Shown one piece after another: positions 39,403-47,393 of a DNA stretch of 64,000 nt (its first letter is position 1; each line of letters begins with the position of its first letter). Below the pieces are notes generated by a model. It made no database searches. It saw nothing but the letters and a program-made list of their open reading frames with translations, and was not told where the DNA came from. Source of the stretch: Leptospira licerasiae serovar Varillal str. VAR 010 (GTDB lineage: Bacteria; Spirochaetota; Leptospiria; Leptospirales; Leptospiraceae); assembly GCF_000244755.1 (NCBI RefSeq), contig NZ_AHOO02000009.1:186001-250000 (forward strand), given 5' to 3'. A program made the translations under genes and the position numbers.

Positions 39403-40961
39403 ACAGCACCTCTTTTTGCAAAAAAATCCTGGACCTCGCCCCTACAGGCCCTTTCCCAAGATTCAAAATTAGGGAATGCGAAAATTTTCGCAGAATCACC
39501 TAATATTTTTCTAATATATTTATACGTGGCTCCGGTCCCGCAAGAATGAATGCGCGACCCTATTTCAGGATTCTTTTTATAAGCCCTATCAAATTGAGAA
39601 GCGCTCATCCAGAAAAAGTGGGAATATCCGGAAAGATCCGGCTGCTCCGAATCGAAATCAACTTTGTAAGTTACAAATCTTTTCCAGACGCCTTCGATGA
39701 TATCGCTTTCCTCATGGGTGAGTTTGATGAAATCAGGATTGGATTCGTAAAAACTAACGATAGTTTTTGCATCTTCTTCGCCTAAACCATCTGTGGAACC
39801 GTTCACCCAAACGTCTCTGGAGGCCAATTTTTCCCAGGTTTTTGCACCTGCTACGATAAAGATCGTCTCTGGCCCCGGCAATTCCCAGTCTTTAGGCAAA
39901 GAATCCGCGCGGGAAACAAACCAAAATTTTTCTTTTGGAAGGGAAGTCTGTAAAGGAGAACGCTTCATTCTAAAACCCTGTTTTGGTTTCGGAAAAATAA
40001 GATCCAAAGAAGAGGGCAAAGGTAACTCTTCTCCGTTCCAGCGATCAAAAGCGTCTAACTCGGAACCGGAATCGGTTTTACCTCGGACGAATAAAAAATC
40101 AGCAGGACCCCCTAAGATCACAGAAACTCCGATCTTTTGGTGGCAACCTCCGCCAAAATAAGAAAGAATTTTTCTCTCTTCTAAAACTGCCGCTTCTTCC
40201 TTTCCGTTCAAAAGTGGAAGTAGGAGCCTTTTAGTCTTTTCATCGCCTTTTCTGATCTCTGCCGCAAGCGCACCTTGCGCAGGTGCATTCGGATTTTTTG
40301 ATAAAGGCAGAACCATAAAAAGTTCGTTAGCGATCGCGGATCTGATCTCTTTCCTAACTTCTGAATATTCTTCCGTAGAAGAGAAAGAAAAATTTTCGGA
40401 AAGAAGGCGATCCAAAGCGGCTTTTGCCACTACAATACCCGAAACCTCAGGATCGGATTTCCATTTGTGGAGTCTAGTCTGTACATTCCCCCGCACCGGA
40501 TGAAAACTGATCGGCAAATTTTGGAGCCGAGAGGGGAGTGCACTCGGAAGAAACGCAGAAAGATTATATTCTCTTCTTGGACTCGAAGAATGGATCTTAA
40601 TTTCTTTAGGAGGATTCTCGTAAGAAGATCTCTTAAAGAGCAAAACATCTCTCTGGTCTGCACGAGGAAGCACCATTAAAATTTCGGTGCCGTCATGACC
40701 TTCCAGATCCAAGTCTTTAAAGGAGTGAACGACTATATCTACATTCCCTTTGACAAGTTCTTTAGTTAAGTCTTGGGTAAAAACACCTCTACTTCCCATT
40801 TTCCAAAGTGGAGTAGTTAGATCTTGATCCCCGCTTGATTCTTTGAAAAAAAGTTGGAGCTCCAACTCGGGATACAATTTACGCAATTGATCTTGTACGA
40901 GGCAGGTCTGTAATTTAGCGAGGGAACTTTTTCGGGAACCGATTCTTAAAACGTCGGACAA
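39399..40961 (-). CDS. hemC: bifunctional HemC/HemD: hydroxymethylbilane synthase + uroporphyrinogen-III synthase
   Basis: A 520-residue fusion. Residues 1-~310 are porphobilinogen deaminase (GSRKSSLAKLQ, HSFKDLD near 80, and the cofactor-binding Cys in GGGCHQKIG near 272). Residues ~340-520 resemble uroporphyrinogen-III synthase, mainly its second half (SGYSHFFWMSASQFDRAY, then SCGTGATYKYIRKIL). No separate hemD is visible, and a HemC/D fusion has been described in Leptospira. It overlaps hemA by 16 bases. Confidence 0.93.
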   Translation of the reverse strand: MSDVLRIGSRKSSLAKLQTCLVQDQLRKLYPELELQLFFKESSGDQDLTTPLWKMGSRGVFTQDLTKELVKGNVDIVVHSFKDLDLEGHDGTEILMVLPRADQRDVLLFKRSSYENPPKEIKIHSSSPRREYNLSAFLPSALPSRLQNLPISFHPVRGNVQTRLHKWKSDPEVSGIVVAKAALDRLLSENFSFSSTEEYSEVRKEIRSAIANELFMVLPLSKNPNAPAQGALAAEIRKGDEKTKRLLLPLLNGKEEAAVLEERKILSYFGGGCHQKIGVSVILGGPADFLFVRGKTDSGSELDAFDRWNGEELPLPSSLDLIFPKPKQGFRMKRSPLQTSLPKEKFWFVSRADSLPKDWELPGPETIFIVAGAKTWEKLASRDVWVNGSTDGLGEEDAKTIVSFYESNPDFIKLTHEESDIIEGVWKRFVTYKVDFDSEQPDLSGYSHFFWMSASQFDRAYKKNPEIGSRIHSCGTGATYKYIRKILGDSAKIFAFPNFESWERACRGEVQDFFAKRGAV

Positions 40962-41833
40962 GGTAGGTCATCCCAACCGAATACAAATTGATGAGCTTCT
41001 AGTTCTCTTTCTTCCAAAAGCTCGTCTAAAACGGATTTTAATTCTTCCTTTACTTTTCTAGTTCTTTCTTCCGTTTCTTTCAAGGAAGAAAGCATCTCTG
41101 CAAAGGAAATATATACGATATCTGTGGGCCAAGATTCTTCCAAAGGCTCTTCTCTAAAATCTAAGACCAAGGCTCCAGGAGTCAATTTATCCATCCAGGC
41201 GGATAAGTCCATAGGAGCTGCGATCACCCAAGCTTCGCCATTAGGAGACCAGTCCTCCATAAAATGAGACTCGGAACCTGAAACGGAAGATAAAAATTCC
41301 AAACGATGGCGGTTACGTCCGACAATCTTAGTTTTTCTATTAGAATGAGAAAGCCAAGGTAGAATCTTTTCCGCAAGTTGACCTGTCCCGAAAAGTACAA
41401 TCTCCTTAGGAGGATTTGAAGCTTGGGATAGATATTTATCCGCTAAACCGCCGTAAGATTGTTCTCCTAAATTTTGCAAGTAGCCGGAACGAAGAGTTCT
41501 GCAGTCTTCGATCAGATTGTCTCTGAGTTTTGCAAGATAATCTCCGAAAGCAAGATCAGGTAATTCTTGGAATCTTTGTTTGAATTGAGAGAGAACTTCT
41601 GTCTCTCCGAACAATTTAGATTTTAAACCGGAGATAATTTCGAGAAGAAGCCTGTACGCTTCGTAACCGGATTTACTTTCCCAATGAGGAGGAAGATTTT
41701 CCGGATGAGGATGGATCCTGGAATCGGAAACAAGAACGGTGCGCATACAAGTCTTCCAAGAAAACGCATCTGGAAGAGATAACAAATCCCTGTCGGAAGA
41801 TTCAGAGTGAAAAACTTGTAATGTGGACCACAT
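40946..41833 (-). CDS. hemA: glutamyl-tRNA reductase, short form
   Basis: A 295-residue reductase, about 120 residues shorter than the usual ~420. The catalytic Cys is Cys29 in KTCMRT, SGLKSKLFGETEVLSQFK is the conserved catalytic-domain segment, and a Rossmann NADPH domain follows (VLFGTGQLAEKILPWL). The C-terminal dimerisation domain seems to be missing or reduced. It performs the first step of haem synthesis and is the first gene of the hem operon, with a HemR-type box in front. Confidence 0.93.
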   Translation of the reverse strand: MWSTLQVFHSESSDRDLLSLPDAFSWKTCMRTVLVSDSRIHPHPENLPPHWESKSGYEAYRLLLEIISGLKSKLFGETEVLSQFKQRFQELPDLAFGDYLAKLRDNLIEDCRTLRSGYLQNLGEQSYGGLADKYLSQASNPPKEIVLFGTGQLAEKILPWLSHSNRKTKIVGRNRHRLEFLSSVSGSESHFMEDWSPNGEAWVIAAPMDLSAWMDKLTPGALVLDFREEPLEESWPTDIVYISFAEMLSSLKETEERTRKVKEELKSVLDELLEERELEAHQFVFGWDDLPCPTF

Positions 41834-41842
41834 CTATCTTCG

Positions 41843-41883
41843 ATCATACCTAATTTAGGGCCTGATTTGTCAAAATACTGTCA
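41843..41883 (-). promoter_or_regulatory. hemA promoter with HemR-type direct repeat
   Basis: On the minus strand TGACA-GTATTT-TGACA lies at 41883-41868, exactly the TGACA-N6-TGACA arrangement reported as the HemR box in Leptospira biflexa. The second repeat is part of a TTGACA -35 element (41873-41868) followed after 19 bases by TATGAT (41848-41843), giving a start site only a few bases before the hemA ATG at 41833. The long spacer is what one expects of an activator-dependent promoter. Confidence 0.72.
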
Positions 41884-41941
41884 GAGAGATCCGAAAAATA
41901 TTCCTCTTGCAAGCGTTGAGAACGAATTTCAAAATGACTTT

Positions 41942-42160
41942 ATGGTTTGGGACATAGGCCTCCAAGATAAAATCGTTTATCTAATCGTTGGCTCTGCAGC
42001 GGTGTATTTGAGCTTTCCGCTCGTTTCTTCCATTAAAAGTTTATTCAGCAAAACCCAAACTAAGGAGACAAGTTTCGGTTGTTACGAGCTAGCCTGCTCC
42101 TCTTGTGAAGTAAAGATTGATAAAAATCAAAAAGTATCATCTAAACGAAAGCACGGATAA
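41942..42160 (+). CDS. small membrane protein with a cysteine motif
   Basis: A 72-residue protein (start ATG at 41942; the frame is open upstream into the hemA promoter, which is unlikely to be coding). One membrane helix (about 11-30) is followed by a Lys-rich stretch and C-x5-C-x2-C (CYELACSSC). This layout is reminiscent of FeoB-associated Cys-rich proteins, but that match is weak. It is divergent from hemA, and its end overlaps the HAD gene by 24 bases. No good ribosome-binding site is seen. Confidence 0.4.
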   Translation: MVWDIGLQDKIVYLIVGSAAVYLSFPLVSSIKSLFSKTQTKETSFGCYELACSSCEVKIDKNQKVSSKRKHG

Positions 42161-43060
42161 CTCCAAAAGAGTCATCGCAATCCCATCTTCATTATTTGAA
42201 TATTTGGTAATATAAGAAGCGCCTTCTTTCAAAATAGGTACCGCATTCTTCATCGCAAATCCGTATCCGGAAGAAAAAAGCATTTCTCTATCGTTCAATT
42301 CATCCCCAAAAGAGATTACTCCTGTCTTGTCCAAATTGGAGGAATTTAAATACGATTGGATAGCTGTCCACTTGGAGACTCCTTTTTCCAATACTTCCAA
42401 ACAATACGAAACTCCAGGGATTTTGGTAATTACTGTCCTATATTCCGCAGCTTCCGGTAAGGATAGAAGTTCCGCTTCCAGTTCGACCAATTCTTCCTTT
42501 ATTAAGGAAAGATAACATACTACAAGGGCTCGATCGGAAGAATGTTCCAGAAGATCGCCGACCGTCTTGGTTCTTGCGATATCTCCACCTGAATAATTAT
42601 GATATTTTTCATCCGTGATTGGGGACTCTACCAGGATATCGATCCCTTCTTCAAAGCGGTCCACATGGAGAAGGGGAGAATAACCCTTCTTCTTTGCTAA
42701 AGATAAAACCGCTAATGTCGCTTTTTCGGAAATATATGTTTCCGAAATTCTTTCCCCATTCGGAGAACTTCGGAGCACCTGCCCATTATTGGCCACCACG
42801 GTCACATTCCCCCGAAACTCTTGCGCGTAGGGAAGAGCGGAAGAAAACCTTCTACCCGTAGCGATGATCAATCCGACTCCTTGGTCCAATGCGGATTGCA
42901 AAACATAATGATTCAAACTGGAAATAGAAGCTCTGGAATCCAGAAGTGTTCCGTCCAGATCCATAGCAATCGTATGAAAGGGAAGAAGTTCCTCCAGTTT
43001 GGGGAATTTATGAGAGTGAGAATTCGGAGAAATTTTCAAAGGGACCTGCGTCTTTTCCAA
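42137..43060 (-). CDS. Cof-type HAD phosphatase
   Basis: A 307-residue HAD-superfamily hydrolase. Motif I is MDLDGTLLDS (Asp34 and Asp36), motif II is IIATGRR, and the late GDELNDREML is motif IV of Cof/IIB members. These act on sugar phosphates, flavin nucleotides or similar; the substrate cannot be predicted. About 30 residues precede the domain. Confidence 0.9.
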   Translation of the reverse strand: MEKTQVPLKISPNSHSHKFPKLEELLPFHTIAMDLDGTLLDSRASISSLNHYVLQSALDQGVGLIIATGRRFSSALPYAQEFRGNVTVVANNGQVLRSSPNGERISETYISEKATLAVLSLAKKKGYSPLLHVDRFEEGIDILVESPITDEKYHNYSGGDIARTKTVGDLLEHSSDRALVVCYLSLIKEELVELEAELLSLPEAAEYRTVITKIPGVSYCLEVLEKGVSKWTAIQSYLNSSNLDKTGVISFGDELNDREMLFSSGYGFAMKNAVPILKEGASYITKYSNNEDGIAMTLLELSVLSFR

Positions 43061-43134
43061 TAGACCCGAGGGCAGGAGTTCCTTCCACCTCCTTTTTTCG
43101 TTTCCAAAAGAATCAAAACTGATTGCCTGGAAGA

Positions 43135-43962
43135 ATGGAACTCAGTCTGGCATATTCTCCCTGTCCGAACGACACATTCATCTTCTATCATCTAATCTCC
43201 GGAAAAACCAAAGCGCCATTTTCTATCAAAGAAGAACTATACGATGTGGAACAACTGAACCAATTCGCAGATAAAGGAAAATTCCAGGCCACAAAAATTT
43301 CATTCGCAGCACTATTCCATGTGGCAGACAAATACTCCCTTTTGGATAGCGGATCTGCACTTGGTAGGAACTGCGGCCCAATCATAGTAAAAAAGGCGGG
43401 ATCCTCTGTAGGAACTCCTAACGGAAAAAAAATTCTGGTTCCTGGGCTCTGGACTACTGCCAACTTGCTTACACATCTGTATTTAAAAGGGGATTTCACC
43501 CCGGTTCCTACACGTTATGATCTGATCCTAGATAAAGTAAAAAATGGAGAAGCAGACTTCGGAATAGTCATCCACGAGGAAAGATTCACTTACGAAGCAA
43601 GAGGACTCACCAAGGTAGAAGATCTAGGAGAATGGTGGGAAGGAACAACCGGTGCACATATTCCGCTCGGATGTATTGCGATCCGCAGAGATCTTTCTCC
43701 TCAGATAAAATATGACCTGGATTCGGCGATTAAGGAAAGCCTTTCTCTCGCATACCAAAACAGAGAAAGTATGTACGATTATATCTTAAAACATTCACAA
43801 ACCACGACCAGAGAAGTTGCGGATGCGCACATAGATCTGTATGTGAACGAATTTTCTAAAAGTTTAGGAAAAGAAGGAGAAAGGGCCATCCGCTTATTAC
43901 AGCAAAAGGCCCTTGAAACAGGATTACTTCCTCCGGAAAAAGAGAAGGAATTATTCCTTTAA
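43135..43962 (+). CDS. mqnD: 1,4-dihydroxy-6-naphthoate synthase (futalosine menaquinone pathway)
   Basis: A 275-residue MqnD. The opening LAYSPCPNDTFIFYHLISGK is diagnostic, and EERFTYEARGL is the later motif. It splits cyclic dehypoxanthinylfutalosine to give dihydroxynaphthoate, so menaquinone is made by the futalosine route; the other mqn genes are not here. The ATG at 43135 with GGAAGA just upstream is preferred to the TTG at 43123. The stop overlaps the metF stop by 4 bases. Confidence 0.92.
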   Translation: MELSLAYSPCPNDTFIFYHLISGKTKAPFSIKEELYDVEQLNQFADKGKFQATKISFAALFHVADKYSLLDSGSALGRNCGPIIVKKAGSSVGTPNGKKILVPGLWTTANLLTHLYLKGDFTPVPTRYDLILDKVKNGEADFGIVIHEERFTYEARGLTKVEDLGEWWEGTTGAHIPLGCIAIRRDLSPQIKYDLDSAIKESLSLAYQNRESMYDYILKHSQTTTREVADAHIDLYVNEFSKSLGKEGERAIRLLQQKALETGLLPPEKEKELFL

Positions 43963-44831
43963 CTTTTCAGTTCTCTAACAATATCCAAGCTCGCAGGAGA
44001 TTGATTTAAAGTGTAAAGATGGATTCCGGGCGCCCCCATCTTGACCAGTTCACGGCTTTGGTTTACGGAAAAGTGAATACTTCTTTTATAAAATTCTTCC
44101 GGACGATCTTTTACTTCTTCCAGATCTGACACTAGTTTTTCCGGAAATTCACAGGCAGCCATCGCCCTGAATCTTTCTATTTGAGAAAAAGAAGTGATCG
44201 GCATGATCCCTGGGATCACAGGTACATCGATCCCTTTTTTGCGGATCAGATCTAAGAAAGATTCGAAATTCGAATTTTTAAAAAACAATTGAGATACCAG
44301 ATAAGAAGCACCCGCATCCACTTTGCGTTTCAGATTTTCCACATCGGATTCTAAACTTGCAGCCTCCGGATGTTTTTCAGGATAGCAAGCGGCTCCCATA
44401 CAAAAATCAAAACCTTCTGCTTTAATAAAAGAGATCAGCTCGCTCGCGTAACCGAATCCACCTTCTACTTTTTTGAAAGCATCTTCTCCTTTCGGAGGAT
44501 CTCCTCGAAGCGCCATCAGATTTTCGATACCGGATTCTCTGATTTGTTTTAATATAACTCGGATCTCGTCCTTATTCCCACCCACGCAGGTAAAATGAGC
44601 CGCCGCAGGAAGAGAAAATTTTTTAGCCAATTCGGAAGTGATTCGGATCGTTTTATCCCTAGTCGAACCGCCCGCACCATATGTTACAGTGATATAACCA
44701 GGATCCACCTTGGATAATTCTTCCACAGCTTCGAATAATTTAGTCTCGCCTTCCGGAGTTTTAGGCGGGAAAAACTCGAAAGAGTACACCGGCGCTTTAG
44801 CCGTTTTATAAATTTCTAATATCTTTTTCAT
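43959..44831 (-). CDS. metF: 5,10-methylenetetrahydrofolate reductase
   Basis: A 290-residue MetF. YSFEFFPPKTPEGE, YITVTYGAGGSTRDKT and LMALRGDPPKGE are the canonical catalytic segments. It makes 5-methyl-THF for methionine synthesis. metF is one of the housekeeping genes known on the second chromosome of Leptospira. It follows the tail-fibre-like gene by 33 bases on the same strand, with a hairpin in the gap. Confidence 0.97.
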   Translation of the reverse strand: MKKILEIYKTAKAPVYSFEFFPPKTPEGETKLFEAVEELSKVDPGYITVTYGAGGSTRDKTIRITSELAKKFSLPAAAHFTCVGGNKDEIRVILKQIRESGIENLMALRGDPPKGEDAFKKVEGGFGYASELISFIKAEGFDFCMGAACYPEKHPEAASLESDVENLKRKVDAGASYLVSQLFFKNSNFESFLDLIRKKGIDVPVIPGIMPITSFSQIERFRAMAACEFPEKLVSDLEEVKDRPEEFYKRSIHFSVNQSRELVKMGAPGIHLYTLNQSPASLDIVRELKS

Positions 44832-44839
44832 TCTAACCT

Positions 44840-44860
44840 TTCCCCGCGAAAACCGGGGAA
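44840..44860. terminator. hairpin between the tail-fibre-like gene and metF
   Basis: Arms TTCCCCG and CGGGGAA enclose a 7-base loop and are followed by TTTTT on the + strand. Both flanking genes are on the minus strand, where no T-run follows. It may stop antisense transcription coming from mqnD, which is on the + strand, or act in the metF leader. Confidence 0.45.
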
Positions 44861-44864
44861 TTTT

Positions 44865-47372
44865 TCAACTACAGCAGAGTAGGACTTGAATAGGTCCTCT
44901 GCCGTTTCTTTGTAAGCCCAGAGATTTTGCAACAAGCGCGCCCGGTTTTAGATTTTCAGGAGCGACTCTGACCGCGTGGCCTCCGGTAAGACCAGAACAT
45001 AATAGGTCTCCGGGTTGTACAGGATAAGATTGTGCCTCTACGTTCGCAAAGACAACTCCTGCAATTGCGACCAACCATTGTCCTTCTGCTTGGGGCTTAT
45101 CTCCCAAAACTAAGGAGGCGGATTTTACGGCGACACCAACAATATTCGTAGCGTTAGGCTGTCTGGATTTATGAAGTTTACCGTCTTCTCCCATAGCAAG
45201 AAGATCGCCCTCTGCGATCACATCGGAAGACTGCACCGGAAAAAATTTAGCGATACAATCCGCACCTTTTCCCGATTGGAGATAAACTGTTCCTATAAAA
45301 TCAGAATCTCCTTCTGCCAGGATCGCTTTGCCGGAACCGGTTTCGTTTAGACTTGGGATCCCTTTGCCGCTCGCATAAACAGCATGGCCGGATCTGGAAT
45401 GGAACCATCCACCAAATCCTCTTTTAGCCAGACCCAAAATACCTGCGGATTCTTTTTCTCCGGAAGCGCTATCGCCACGAACTCCGAACTTTTCTCCAAA
45501 GCCTAAAATCCCGGAGAATCTACCAGAACCTACGACACCTGCACCTTTCTCGCTCTCATTTCTTGCATAAGCAAGTCCTGCATTTTCAGGAGGAGGGGAG
45601 ATATTTGCGTATGGGGCTTCAACAGAACCCTTCAACCTTAAATATCCGGTATGCGAACTGAAATCATGTTCTTTAGGAGCATAATCATGAGTATGGGGAA
45701 GAGGTTGTCTCGCATCCGACAATCTAGGGTCCTCCGAAGAAACCACATGACCTGGGATGGATTTTCCTTTAGGAGCAACGGTAACAATACCAGGATACTC
45801 GGTGCTAGCATGACGCAACCTTTCATCGTCACCTTGGACAACAGCACCTTCTTTTGCTTCACCAGAACGAGCGAGCTTCACAATCCCATAGGATTGAGGA
45901 GTAGAAATTTTTAATCTCTTATCATTTCCTTGTACTGCCGCATCCGCAGACTCTTCTCCGTTGGAAGCGAATCGTACAAGTCCCGGACTTTCCGTAGTGG
46001 CATGCCTTAACCTTGGATCGTCGGAGGTGACCACTTTACCTGGACTTGCGTCTCCAGGAGGAGCCAATTGTACTAAACCGAATTTTTGGTTCGTTGCATG
46101 TTTCAGACGATCGTCGTTACCCTGAACGACAGTACCTTCTTTGGTTTCGCCGTTTTCCGCAAGTTCCACAATACCGAAACTTTGGGTGGTAGAAGGTTTT
46201 ATACGATCGTCATTGCCTTGCACAACTCTATCTGCCCGATTTTCGCCGTTCGCAGCCAGTCGTACCAGGCCATAAGAAGCTTCGGTAGAATGTTTTAATC
46301 TTCTGTCGTTCCCTTGAACAACAACTCCTTCTTTGTCTTCTCCGTCGGAAGCAAGCTCTACAATACCTTTATACTCAGTGGACCCATCTCTTAGTCTTCT
46401 GTCATTTGCCTGAACTGCGGCACCTTCGGAAGTTTCTCCATCGATGGCGAGTCGGACTAAACCGGATCTCAGAACGGTAGCGTAGGGGAGAGGTTCTGCA
46501 GTAGGTTTATGAGTCAGCTCGCTCAAGTAGGGAGCCGCGTACAATTCCACCTCTACGATACTGGAAGAATATTTTTCCTTACCTTGTACCTTACGAGGAC
46601 GAGATACGAATTTCAGAAAACGAATATTCGTAGGTAAAAATCTCCACTGATACCAAGTTCCCAACTCGGACAAGAATTGATTCTCTTCCAAAAGTTGGTT
46701 CCAGGTCAGATCGTCTTCGCTATAATATACGGTAAAAGTTTCCGGAAAATGTAAATGACCATCTTTCGGCGTAAGAACTCTTAACTCATTTACCCGGCTG
46801 ATAGAGCCCAGATCCATCAGGAAAAATTCTTCCTTAGGCTGATTGGATTCCACAGAAGACCAACCGTAATCCGGCCTTTCGTCTATCAGATTTTCTTTTA
46901 CCCAAAATCTGTCTTTTTCGGAAGAAACTTCTAACTTAGTAACTCCGGAAATCCCGACTTCCAAGGCCCCGATAGAAACCTTGAATTTAGCTCCTTCTTT
47001 TTCCGAAACCTTACTGACTAATTTCAGAAAATTAGCGCGGACTAAAGAGAAGTTCCATTGTCCCACTTTTTTATTCAATCTTCTGAAACCTGTTTCTTGC
47101 AGGATCGGTTCCCAAACTTTTCCATCCAAAGAGATTTCGAATTTAAAGGAGTCCGGGAAGAATGCACCGGATTGTTCCGACTGATGTAACTTAATCTGAT
47201 TAAAACTAGAGCCTGGATTTAAAACCAATGTTAAGACCCCAACACCAGGATGGTCCAATTGCTCGGAATAAGAACGAAGTCCTCCTTCCTTAAATTCGAA
47301 CGTACCTTTGGTCTTAATTTCGTTTACTTTAACTTGTCGAGGATGGCTGATCCGGATGGATTCTTCATTCAT
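44865..47372 (-). CDS. tail-fibre-like protein with two discoidin-like domains and eight 32-residue repeats
   Basis: An 835-residue protein. Residues 1-145 and 146-280 look like two related discoidin (F5/8)-type beta-sandwiches (FPDSFKFEISLDGKVWEPI and FPETFTVYYSEDDLTWNQL are equivalent). From residue 304 there are eight repeats spaced exactly 32 residues apart, of the form G(L/I)V-x-LA-x-(N/D)GE...VVQGND-x-RL. HTHDYAPKEHDFSSHTGYL follows, like the HxH metal sites of phage fibres, then a Gly-rich region (about 600-690) and a C-terminal beta domain. There is no signal peptide. It lies 21 bases downstream of rep. Function is unknown. Confidence 0.75.
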   Translation of the reverse strand: MNEESIRISHPRQVKVNEIKTKGTFEFKEGGLRSYSEQLDHPGVGVLTLVLNPGSSFNQIKLHQSEQSGAFFPDSFKFEISLDGKVWEPILQETGFRRLNKKVGQWNFSLVRANFLKLVSKVSEKEGAKFKVSIGALEVGISGVTKLEVSSEKDRFWVKENLIDERPDYGWSSVESNQPKEEFFLMDLGSISRVNELRVLTPKDGHLHFPETFTVYYSEDDLTWNQLLEENQFLSELGTWYQWRFLPTNIRFLKFVSRPRKVQGKEKYSSSIVEVELYAAPYLSELTHKPTAEPLPYATVLRSGLVRLAIDGETSEGAAVQANDRRLRDGSTEYKGIVELASDGEDKEGVVVQGNDRRLKHSTEASYGLVRLAANGENRADRVVQGNDDRIKPSTTQSFGIVELAENGETKEGTVVQGNDDRLKHATNQKFGLVQLAPPGDASPGKVVTSDDPRLRHATTESPGLVRFASNGEESADAAVQGNDKRLKISTPQSYGIVKLARSGEAKEGAVVQGDDERLRHASTEYPGIVTVAPKGKSIPGHVVSSEDPRLSDARQPLPHTHDYAPKEHDFSSHTGYLRLKGSVEAPYANISPPPENAGLAYARNESEKGAGVVGSGRFSGILGFGEKFGVRGDSASGEKESAGILGLAKRGFGGWFHSRSGHAVYASGKGIPSLNETGSGKAILAEGDSDFIGTVYLQSGKGADCIAKFFPVQSSDVIAEGDLLAMGEDGKLHKSRQPNATNIVGVAVKSASLVLGDKPQAEGQWLVAIAGVVFANVEAQSYPVQPGDLLCSGLTGGHAVRVAPENLKPGALVAKSLGLQRNGRGPIQVLLCCS
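45696..46463. repeat. eight 96-bp coding repeats
   Basis: The DNA encoding the 32-residue repeats of the tail-fibre-like protein. The repeat starts (GLVRLA/GIVELA) fall at residues 304, 336, 368, 400, 432, 464, 496 and 528. Two repeats (the fifth and eighth) carry VVTSDDPRL/VVSSEDPRL in place of VVQGNDRRL. The units are diverged, so copy-number change by slippage is probably old. Confidence 0.85.
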
Positions 47373-47393
47373 AAGAGCTTTAACGTGGTCCTT

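Noticed and set aside
44832..44864. SAM-type riboswitch in front of metF
   Set aside because: The gap is only 33 bases and holds one short hairpin, far too little for a known SAM riboswitch.
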